Source: Pusillimonas sp. T7-7
GTDB taxonomy: Bacteria > Pseudomonadota > Gammaproteobacteria > Burkholderiales > Burkholderiaceae_B
DNA length: 64,000 nt
Assembly (NCBI RefSeq): GCF_000209655.1
Contig: NC_015458.1
Coordinates: 558,001-622,000, forward strand
Direction: 5' to 3'
Of the stretch, positions 57,626-64,000 are shown in pieces. Within the stretch, counting starts at the first letter, position 1. The number at the start of each line of letters is the position of its first letter. Below the pieces are notes generated by a model. It saw nothing but the letters and a program-made list of their open reading frames with translations. It was not told the DNA's origin and ran no database searches. Made by a program: the position numbers and the translations under genes.

Positions 57626-58177
57626 TTAAGGTTGGTCGGGCGAGTTTGGCTCGTTGGCAGGCAAGTCGCCGTTCACAAGCATGCGCTCAAGCAGCTTGAT
57701 CAGGCCTTGTATTTCGGTGTTGCTGAAGCCTTGAAGATGGGTGTTCAGGCTGAGGGCGATGGCGGGCAGGATCTGCTCGGCCACCTGACCTCCGGTGGCT
57801 GTCAGTTCGATCCTGACTACGCGTCGATCGTCGGGACAGCGTTGACGTGCAATAAAGCCTTTGGCTTCAAGCCTATCCAGTGTGCGTGTCATGGCGCCGG
57901 TATCGACATGGCCATGGCGCGCGAGCTCGGCCGGAGTATTGATGCCCAGATGATAAATCATCACCAGCGGGCGCCATTGCATGGCGGTCAGGCCCAAGGG
58001 TGAAACGTGCTGCTCTATCATGCGGTTCAAAGAGGCCTGCACGCGCTTGATCAAAATGCCCACGTTGTTGTCGGGGCCAAGCGAAAGGGGGCTGGGCACA
58101 TAGAAAGCCTGCTGGCCACCGGTTTTACTGGCTGTTGTTGCTTTCGGGGCTTTGCTGGACGATGCGGTCTTGCTCAT
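57626..58177 (-). CDS. MarR family transcriptional regulator
   Basis: This 183-residue regulator has a disordered Ser/Lys/Thr-rich N-terminal extension (about 30 residues), then the winged-helix domain with QWRPLVMIYHLGINTPAELARH, the recognition helix region VDTGAMTRTLDRLEAKGFIAR, and the wing PDDRRVVRIELTATG. It resembles EmrR-like repressors that release DNA upon binding phenolic or lipophilic ligands. It lies just upstream of the efflux operon on the same strand, and both have the same palindrome. Confidence 0.9.
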   Translation of the reverse strand: MSKTASSSKAPKATTASKTGGQQAFYVPSPLSLGPDNNVGILIKRVQASLNRMIEQHVSPLGLTAMQWRPLVMIYHLGINTPAELARHGHVDTGAMTRTLDRLEAKGFIARQRCPDDRRVVRIELTATGGQVAEQILPAIALSLNTHLQGFSNTEIQGLIKLLERMLVNGDLPANEPNSPDQP

Positions 58178-58193
58178 CAGGGCATTCTAGTGC

Positions 58194-58215
58194 TATTTGT
58201 CTGCCTAGGCAAATA
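58194..58215. promoter_or_regulatory. Candidate MarR operator before marR
   Basis: The core TGCCTAGGCA (58202-58211) repeats the palindrome seen before the efflux operon. Outer arms TATTTG (58194-58199) and CAAATA (58210-58215) form a further inverted pair. It ends 17 bases before the marR start, ideal for autorepression. Confidence 0.68.
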
Positions 58216-58318
58216 CTTTGCACGCAAAGGTATTCCTGGAATGAAAGATGCCAACCGGCCTTGCGTAGCCTGATTCAGGCAAAATAGCACTTTCGCCTAC
58301 TTCAGCCTGCAGCACATC

Positions 58319-59248
58319 ATGAGTTCAACTTCACACGGTATCGATCAATCCAGAAACCAGGAGTTCTGGATGGGATTTTTGTTGGCGGGCATGGGCGCGG
58401 TCTTGTTTTCGGCCAAGGCCATCGTGGTCAAGTTGACCTATCGCTACGGGGTCGATGCCTTGACCATCATTGGCTTTCGCATGATGCTGTCTTTACCCTT
58501 TTTTGCTGTTGTTGCTTTTTTTCAGGCGCGCCGGGCAAGGCGGGGCAAGCTGCCCATACTTACGGTCAAGGAAAGGTTTCAGCTGGTTTTTCTGGGTTTT
58601 ATTGGTTATTACCTGTCCAGCTATCTTGATTTTTTGGGGCTGCAATATATTACCGCAGGACTTGAGCGTTTGATCCTGTTCTTGTCTCCTACTTTTGTGC
58701 TGCTGATTTCGGCCATAGCCTTGAAACGGCCGATCAGCACGGGGCAATGGGTGGCATTGGGCTTGTCTTATCTGGGGGTGGTGTTCGTCTTCCTGCAAGA
58801 CTTGTCGTTCAGCGGCAATGACGTCATGTTGGGGGCTTTGTTTGTATTGGGCGCCGCCTTTTCGTATGCGTTCTACCTGATCGGTTCCGGGGAGCTCATC
58901 AAACGGGTGGGTGCAACCCGGCTGGTGGCTTATGCCATGTCGGTGTCGGCCATCGTCAGTATGGTGCATTTCTTTGGCGTACATGGCTTGAGCGGCCTGT
59001 ACCAAGCCAGGCAGGTCTACGAGCTGTCCATGATCCACGCTGTGGTCAATACCGTGGTGCCGACTTTCATGATCATGTGGTCGGTGGCAAGAATAGGGGC
59101 GCCCATGACGGCGCAGCTGGGTTTGCTGGGACCGGTCTCGGTGCTGTTTCTGGCGGCCTGGCTGCTGGGTGAACCGCTGACTGCCATGCAATTGCTGGGC
59201 ACTGCCTTTACCCTGGCGGGTGCAGTGGTTCTGAGCCGCCGCCGTTAG
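58319..59248 (+). CDS. EamA/DMT family transporter
   Basis: This 309-residue inner-membrane protein has ten hydrophobic helices in two EamA halves (GFLLAGMGAVLFSAKAIVVKL at the start; MLGALFVLGAAFSYAFYLIGSG at mid-protein), as in metabolite exporters such as RhaT/RarD-like proteins. The substrate is unknown. The ATG at 58319 was chosen as the first start; it is divergent from marR, so the intervening 140 bases carry both promoters. Confidence 0.86.
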   Translation: MSSTSHGIDQSRNQEFWMGFLLAGMGAVLFSAKAIVVKLTYRYGVDALTIIGFRMMLSLPFFAVVAFFQARRARRGKLPILTVKERFQLVFLGFIGYYLSSYLDFLGLQYITAGLERLILFLSPTFVLLISAIALKRPISTGQWVALGLSYLGVVFVFLQDLSFSGNDVMLGALFVLGAAFSYAFYLIGSGELIKRVGATRLVAYAMSVSAIVSMVHFFGVHGLSGLYQARQVYELSMIHAVVNTVVPTFMIMWSVARIGAPMTAQLGLLGPVSVLFLAAWLLGEPLTAMQLLGTAFTLAGAVVLSRRR

Positions 59249-59275
59249 GGGCAGGCGGCCGCGGTTGGAACTTGT

Positions 59276-60628
59276 CTAGCTGGCCCCATGAGGCATTTTG
59301 TCCTTGGCCAGCTCCATCAGTTGTTCTATTTCTTCGCGGTGGATGTCGTGCGTGACAAAGCCTGAGGCGTTCTCAGGCATGGCCAGTCGCTCGGGGCTGG
59401 CCAGTGTCTGGCGTATGTCTTCCAGGCCGCTGTCCCAGTGCCCCCGCATGGTGGCCAGTCCGAACTCAAAGTCTTTATAGTGCCTTTCGTAAGCCTGGTT
59501 GCGGTAGATCAGATGGATGACGTTGTAGCGCTTGCCGCAAGCCAGATCTTGCGCCATCCGGCAATAAGGGTTGGTGGCGCGAGTCTCTTCGGGTATTTCC
59601 TTAAGAATATGCTCCAGCATATGGCGCAGGTACTGTGACCAGCGCAACTGGTCGGTCACCATACGGGTGCGGCTGGAGTAGCGGATGTCTTTCATGCGGT
59701 CGGACACCTCGCTCATGTTGGTGGGCGGGCGGCCTCGGGCGCTCCATAAATCTACCTGAAAGACCAGCGTGTCGCGCAAGGGGCGTGAGTCCAGGATCTC
59801 GGTTAACGGTGTGTTTGATACCAGTCCGCCGTCCCAATAGAATTCGCCATCGATTTCGACCGCGGCGAAAGCAGGCGGCAGGGCGCCTGAGGCCATGAAG
59901 TGCTCGGCCCTGAGCTTGATCTTGGTATTGTCGAAATAAACCAGATTGCCGTTGCGTACATTGACGGCGCCCACGGACACATGCTGCGTCTGGGCGTTGA
60001 TCCGATCAAAGTCGCATAAGCGTTCGAGCGTGCTTTTCAGTGCGCTGGTGTCGTAATAGCTGGCGGTCGCGGGGTTGCCCGGCGTGTTGGAGGGAGGGGG
60101 CGGGAAGCGGGGCTGGAAGAAGCCATTCTGCCCGTTCAGCAAGGCGCTGCCGGCATGCAGTGCGCTCAGGCCTTGGCGCACGGTGTCATTCAGATTGAAT
60201 AGTGTCTGCTCAATGAATGGGTTCATGGCTGGCCAAAAGTTTGGCTGGCAAATGGTTTCCCAGAATTCAGCCAAGCGGGCAACGCGCGTTTGCGGGGGGT
60301 TGCCCGCAATAATGGCGGTGTTCAGGGCGCCGATGGAAATTCCAGACAGATAGCTCGGTTCTATGCCGGCTTCCTGCAGGCCTTGAAATACACCTGCCTG
60401 GTAGGCGCCAAGCGCACCGCCGCCTTGCAAGACCAGCGCTATGGTTTCGTAGGGTGGTAGGCCTGTCGTGCTGTTTTCTGGCAGATTGGCATTTTTGAGT
60501 GCGGCTTCGTCAGTGCTGGCCTTGGTGGGTAGGCGTCGGGTGCTGCTACGCTTGCGTGTGGCTTGCGCCGCACTGCGCTTGGCGCTTTTTTTGCCGGGAT
60601 TTGAAAAAAGTTCGAGTTGCGAGTTCAT
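59276..60628 (-). CDS. Patatin-like phospholipase (DUF3734-type)
   Basis: This 450-residue protein has a 60-residue basic, Ser/Arg-rich N-terminus, then a patatin domain with the oxyanion-hole loop LQGGGALGAYQAGV, the nucleophile elbow GISIGALN, and the catalytic DGG of YWDGGLVSN. A C-terminal region with NVIHLIYRNQAYERHYKDFEF is characteristic of the DUF3734 subfamily, linked to polyhydroxyalkanoate granules or lipid turnover in related bacteria. No signal peptide is seen, so it is likely cytosolic. It lies next to the LysR gene in the same direction. Confidence 0.88.
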   Translation of the reverse strand: MNSQLELFSNPGKKSAKRSAAQATRKRSSTRRLPTKASTDEAALKNANLPENSTTGLPPYETIALVLQGGGALGAYQAGVFQGLQEAGIEPSYLSGISIGALNTAIIAGNPPQTRVARLAEFWETICQPNFWPAMNPFIEQTLFNLNDTVRQGLSALHAGSALLNGQNGFFQPRFPPPPSNTPGNPATASYYDTSALKSTLERLCDFDRINAQTQHVSVGAVNVRNGNLVYFDNTKIKLRAEHFMASGALPPAFAAVEIDGEFYWDGGLVSNTPLTEILDSRPLRDTLVFQVDLWSARGRPPTNMSEVSDRMKDIRYSSRTRMVTDQLRWSQYLRHMLEHILKEIPEETRATNPYCRMAQDLACGKRYNVIHLIYRNQAYERHYKDFEFGLATMRGHWDSGLEDIRQTLASPERLAMPENASGFVTHDIHREEIEQLMELAKDKMPHGAS

Positions 60629-60648
60629 TGAGGTTGGCCTGTTTGTGG

Positions 60649-61572
60649 TTAGGGCTTGGACTCTTCAGCACCCATCATACTATTTGATGTTTCAGACAGG
60701 CTGGCTACAAAGGCGTCGATCAGTGCACCGCGGTAGCGCGATTTGTGCAGAATCAGTGACAAACGCCTTTGCAGATCAAGAAATGGTGTGTCCAGCATTT
60801 TCAGCCGTCCTGTCGATGTCGCGTCAATGGCGGCTGCGTAAGGCAGGCAGGCTATGCCCAAGCCTGCGATGACGGCCTGCTTGATGGCTTCGACCTGCCC
60901 GAGCTCCAGCAGTATCTGCCCGGACGGCAAGGAATTGAGTACGTGTTCGGCCTGCACGCGCATGGCCGAACCGCGTTCGCGCAGTATCCATTTTGCGTCT
61001 TTGAAGTGGCGTGGCTTCAGACTGGCCAACTGGGCGAGCGGGTGTGTGGGGGCTGCACATACCACCAGTGCATCGTCCCGCCAGGGAAGGACTTCGAGCT
61101 GCGGGTGGTTGACCGGCCCTTCTACGCAGCCTATGTCAATGCGATGATCCAGCAGTGCTGTGGTAATGGCGTCGGTGTTTTCAACGCTGACCTGCAGCGA
61201 GACCTGAGGGTGCCGGGCAATGAAGGGGCCCAGTAGTTCACCCGCCAGATAATTGCCTATGGTATTGCTGGCGCCCACATGCAGCTCGCCGGTCAAGTCT
61301 TGTGGATGCTGAGCGGCTTGGCGCAGCATTTCATGAACGCGCTCGATGACTTCCTGCGCCATGGGCAGGACTTCCTTGCCGCGGGAGCTTAAGCGCAGAC
61401 GGCCCCGTTCACGATCGAAAAGCTGGGCATCAAGTTGCCGTTCGAGTTCGGCCAGCGCCATACTGACAGCCGGCTGTGTTACGAACAGGCGCTCGGCAGC
61501 GGCACGCACGGTGCCGGCCGAGGCAATGGCGACAAAAACTTCGAGTTGTTTAAGGCTGATTCCAATCATCAA
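60649..61572 (-). CDS. LysR family transcriptional regulator (YeiE-like)
   Basis: This 307-residue regulator has an N-terminal winged helix (LKQLEVFVAIASAGTVRAAAE, VTQPAVSMALAELERQL) and a periplasmic-binding-like effector domain (LTGELHVGASNTIGNYLAGELL). It is divergent from a YeiH-type exporter; in enterobacteria YeiE and YeiH are paired in the same way, with YeiE recently linked to sulfite sensing. Two adjacent ATG codons open the gene. The 103-base gap holds a perfect inverted repeat. Confidence 0.86.
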   Translation of the reverse strand: MMIGISLKQLEVFVAIASAGTVRAAAERLFVTQPAVSMALAELERQLDAQLFDRERGRLRLSSRGKEVLPMAQEVIERVHEMLRQAAQHPQDLTGELHVGASNTIGNYLAGELLGPFIARHPQVSLQVSVENTDAITTALLDHRIDIGCVEGPVNHPQLEVLPWRDDALVVCAAPTHPLAQLASLKPRHFKDAKWILRERGSAMRVQAEHVLNSLPSGQILLELGQVEAIKQAVIAGLGIACLPYAAAIDATSTGRLKMLDTPFLDLQRRLSLILHKSRYRGALIDAFVASLSETSNSMMGAEESKP

Positions 61573-61585
61573 TAAACTTTATATC

Positions 61586-61613
61586 ATAAATAAATAATAG
61601 TGAATTTATTTAT
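61586..61613. promoter_or_regulatory. Perfect inverted repeat in LysR/YeiH divergent promoter
   Basis: ATAAATAAAT (61586-61595) and ATTTATTTAT (61604-61613) are exact complements separated by eight bases. The site is 13 bases before the LysR start and 62 before the exporter start. The T-n-A shape and place fit a LysR operator; the AT content also invites chance matches. Confidence 0.55.
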
Positions 61614-61675
61614 ACTCTCCTCGAATCTAAAATAGCTCCAAGTTATTTATATATTCTTTTTAAGCCCATACCCTT

Positions 61676-62740
61676 ATGTTATCAACCGCTACCACAGCAT
61701 CGGCAACGGTAATCCAGCAGCCAGCAAAAAGCCATCTTGATGCCTCCCCGCGTACGCCGTCTCCGCTTTATGGGCTGGCGCTGGCTGTGGTGGTTGGCAT
61801 TTTCGCCATGATGCTGGGGCGCTGGATGCCGATAATTGGCGGGCCGGTATTTGGAATATTGCTGGGTATAGCCATACGCAATACCGTAGGTGTGGGGCCT
61901 GTATTCAAGCCTGGCTTGCAGTTTGCCTCCAAGCAAATACTGCAGTGGTCCATTATTGCGCTGGGTTTTGGCCTGAGCATCCAGCAGGTGGCCAAGACGG
62001 GCCTGGAGTCGCTCTGGGTCACCCTGATCACTATCGTCGTGGCTTTCGTATCGGCTTATGTACTGGGGAAATGGCTGGGCATTCCTGCCCGGCTCAAAAC
62101 GCTTATTGGTGTGGGTACGGCCATATGCGGCGGCTCGGCCATTGCAGCCGTCACGCCCATTATCAAACCGGAAGAGCATGAAACAGCTTTTGCCATTTCC
62201 ACGATCTTTCTCTTTAATATCGTTGCCGTGCTGGTGTTCCCCGTGATGGGGCATTGGCTGAATATGTCCGACGCCGGGTTTGGCATGTGGGCTGGCACAG
62301 CCATCAACGACACCTCGTCGGTGGTGGCGGCCGGCTACAGTTACAGTACCGCTGCTGGCGACTATGCCACCATCGTCAAGCTCACAAGGGCAACCTTGAT
62401 CATTCCCATCTGCCTTATTCTTGCCGTGCTGGTGGCCTGGAGTGAAAAAAAGCAAGGCAGCTCAGGCTTTAGCCTGCGACGTGTTTTTCCCTGGTTCATA
62501 TTGTGGTTTCTGGTGGCTTCGGCACTGCGCTCAAGCGGACTTATTCCCGAAGCCATGCACGCCAGCCTGCATCTGCTGGCCCAGTTCCTGATCGTCGTGG
62601 CCCTGACGGCCATTGGCTTGTCGTCCGATCTGCGACGCATGGCCATTGCCGGCATACGTCCGATCTTGCTGGGCCTGGGTGTATGGATGTCGGTGGCTGG
62701 CAGCAGCTTGCTGGTGCAGCATCTGCTGGGCGCATGGTAA
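61676..62740 (+). CDS. YeiH family putative sulfate/sulfite exporter
   Basis: This 354-residue membrane protein has about ten helices and the UPF0324 (YeiH) motifs: GPVFGILLGIAIRN, FKPGLQFASKQILQWSIIALGFGLS, GVGTAICGGSAIAAVTPII, and GMWAGTAINDTSSVVAAGY. Family members are proposed sulfate or sulfite exporters, possibly serving sulfur-compound breakdown. The neighbouring LysR gene is the likely controller. The ATG is taken at 61676; the first 30 residues are polar and variable. Confidence 0.88.
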   Translation: MLSTATTASATVIQQPAKSHLDASPRTPSPLYGLALAVVVGIFAMMLGRWMPIIGGPVFGILLGIAIRNTVGVGPVFKPGLQFASKQILQWSIIALGFGLSIQQVAKTGLESLWVTLITIVVAFVSAYVLGKWLGIPARLKTLIGVGTAICGGSAIAAVTPIIKPEEHETAFAISTIFLFNIVAVLVFPVMGHWLNMSDAGFGMWAGTAINDTSSVVAAGYSYSTAAGDYATIVKLTRATLIIPICLILAVLVAWSEKKQGSSGFSLRRVFPWFILWFLVASALRSSGLIPEAMHASLHLLAQFLIVVALTAIGLSSDLRRMAIAGIRPILLGLGVWMSVAGSSLLVQHLLGAW

Positions 62741-62781
62741 GGGAATAAGGCCCTGGGCAAGCGTCCTTCAACAGGCTCGTG

Positions 62782-63156
62782 TCATGCGAACCAGGAAAGC
62801 GGGTGTTTGTTTATGGCCACCCCCACGATATACGCAAAAATCAAAATGGCCACCAGCGCAGCAATAGCGCGGGTCCTGGGCGTTTTCCCCCGCTTGATGG
62901 CGATAGTGCCCACGCCTATATAAGCGATCAGGGCCACGATCTTGGCCAGTATCCAAGGCTGATTGGCGCCTATCATGGCTGCCAGCGCAATGCCCGCCGC
63001 CAGCAGCACAGTGTCGATCACATGCGGCAGAGTCTTGACCAGCCGATGCTGCAACAGTGATGAACCCGTAACCGACCAGTAGGCGCGTATTACAAAGAAA
63101 AGAATGCTCAGCACGGCGGCTGTCATGTGCAGATGCTTGATCGCAAGGTAGTTCAT
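62782..63156 (-). CDS. SirB2 family membrane protein
   Basis: This 124-residue protein has four hydrophobic helices and the SirB2 pattern IKHLHMTAAVLSILFFVIRAYW at the start and LVKTLPHVIDTVLL, which place it in the SirB family of unknown function. It is convergent with the YeiH gene and upstream of the ABC ATPase on the minus strand, with a 38-base gap to the latter. No operon relation is evident. Confidence 0.87.
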   Translation of the reverse strand: MNYLAIKHLHMTAAVLSILFFVIRAYWSVTGSSLLQHRLVKTLPHVIDTVLLAAGIALAAMIGANQPWILAKIVALIAYIGVGTIAIKRGKTPRTRAIAALVAILIFAYIVGVAINKHPLSWFA

Positions 63157-63194
63157 GGTGATGTTGCCTAAAATAGTTTCAAGATAAACCGACG

Positions 63195-64000
63195 CTATGG
63201 TAGCAGTTCGGTATGGCTGATTTCCCAGGCGCCGGTTTCGTCCCCTTTCAGGATCAATTGGCGGGTGTGATGGGCATGCAGCGTGCTGCGATGCCCCACG
63301 CTGAGCAATATGGTCTCTGGCAAGCGCTCACGAATCAGTCGATACATGGCGTCTTCAAGGCCTTCATCCATGGCCGAGGTGGCTTCATCCAGAAAGGCCG
63401 CCTGAGGTTCGGCCAGCAACAAGCGGCCGAATGCCAGGCGCTGCTGCTCACCCAGCGACAAGACACGGCCCCAGTCGGCCACCAGATCCAGCCGGTCTGC
63501 CAAGTGCCCCAACTGTATCAGCCGTAGTATGTCTGCAGCGTGCTGATCGAGCTTGCCGGATGCGCTGTCTTGGGCGCTTGGTTCGGTTTGATTTGAAAGC
63601 GCATCATCAGACGGGCGGGGCAGGCGGGAGCTGCTTTGATGGGCGCCAATCAGGCCATCAAGATTGCTGGGTACGCGATGCGCGCTGGCCAGCGCGGCTT
63701 GCTCCTGGTGCCGGATGTCGGTGACGGTTGGCCGGCCTGTGCTGTCTGGCAGGCGCTGTGGGTAATACAGGGCTTCACGCAGGCTGCCCAAAGGCAGGTA
63801 GGGTTTCTGCGACAAAAACAACACTTCGTGCTCGGGCCGTATGATGCGGCCATCGCAATAGGGCCATAAGCCTGCGATGGCTCGCAGCAAGGTGGTCTTG
63901 CCCGAGCCGGAGGGGCCGCGTATTAACAGGGGTTCGCCCGGCAAGACTTCCAGGTCAAGGTTCTTGAGCAGCAGTATGCCGGACGGCGTGCGCACGGTAA
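63195..64000 (-). CDS. ABC transporter ATP-binding/permease protein, C-terminal part (cut by window edge)
   Basis: The visible 268 residues are the ATPase domain of a fused permease/ATPase of the SbmA/BacA-YddA (ABCD) type. They include LLIRGPSGSGKTTLLRAIAGLWP (Walker A), the LSQKPYLPLGSLREALYYP Q-loop segment, the signature LSLGEQQRLAFGRLLL, and Walker B AAFLDEATSAMD. An unusual insert of about 60 residues, rich in Ser, Asp and Gln, lies between the Q-loop and the signature. The permease part is beyond the window. Confidence 0.85.
   Translation of the reverse strand, partial: TVRTPSGILLLKNLDLEVLPGEPLLIRGPSGSGKTTLLRAIAGLWPYCDGRIIRPEHEVLFLSQKPYLPLGSLREALYYPQRLPDSTGRPTVTDIRHQEQAALASAHRVPSNLDGLIGAHQSSSRLPRPSDDALSNQTEPSAQDSASGKLDQHAADILRLIQLGHLADRLDLVADWGRVLSLGEQQRLAFGRLLLAEPQAAFLDEATSAMDEGLEDAMYRLIRERLPETILLSVGHRSTLHAHHTRQLILKGDETGAWEISHTELLP

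Overview
The window looks like chromosomal DNA of a betaproteobacterium of the order Burkholderiales, most likely family Alcaligenaceae (Bordetella / Pusillimonas-like). This rests on the style of the 16S rRNA, on moderately GC-rich coding sequence with tightly packed genes, and on gene neighbourhoods recalled from Bordetella (dnaE and msbA flanking an LPS-core glycosyltransferase group). The assignment is by recognition, not by alignment.

Layout. 0-1.3 kb: hopanoid/squalene genes hpnC and the start of hpnD, minus strand. 1.3-8.7 kb: alanine racemase, an SDR, radA, a TauE/SafE exporter, a large FtsX-type permease and a Kdo kinase. 8.7-14.8 kb: a complete polyamine ABC importer (potF-G-H-I), an ArsC/Spx-like reductase, rpiA, then phoU behind a candidate Pho box; yggX converges on phoU through a shared 15-bp hairpin. 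15.2-22.6 kb: a probable catabolic island made of a PAS-LuxR regulator divergent from an SCPx-type thiolase, an acyl-CoA ligase, a three-part TRAP transporter and an SDR. 22.7-31.5 kb: argA, hrpA, dnaE. 31.5-42.3 kb: an envelope-glycan cluster of three GT4, one GT2 and one GT9 glycosyltransferases, two polysaccharide deacetylases, a YdcF-like protein, a DUF533/TerB-like protein, msbA and a small lipoprotein. 42.4-50.1 kb: RNase G, then a complete rrn operon (16S, tRNA-Ile, tRNA-Ala, 23S, 5S) with promoter, two boxA elements and a strong terminator.

50.1-53.1 kb is the most accessory-looking part. It lies between the rrn terminator and the 3' end of tRNA-Asn. It holds short unrecognised ORFs, an Ivy-family lysozyme inhibitor, zinc-ribbon-like small proteins, a secreted ankyrin-repeat protein preceded by a 43-residue membrane peptide, and several terminators and palindromes. 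53.3-58.2 kb: a marR regulator and a three-part efflux operon (outer-membrane factor, EmrA, EmrB), each preceded by a copy of the same CCTAGG-centred palindrome. 58.3-64 kb: a DMT exporter, a patatin-like lipase, a LysR regulator divergent from a YeiH-type exporter with a palindrome between them, a SirB-like membrane protein, and the C-terminal part of an ABC transporter.

No CRISPR array, insertion sequence or intact prophage was seen. The best leads for new biology are the shared MarR palindromes, the PAS-LuxR/thiolase/TRAP island, the 50-53 kb accessory segment with genes too short for normal calling, and the doubled deacetylase/glycosyltransferase cluster next to dnaE.
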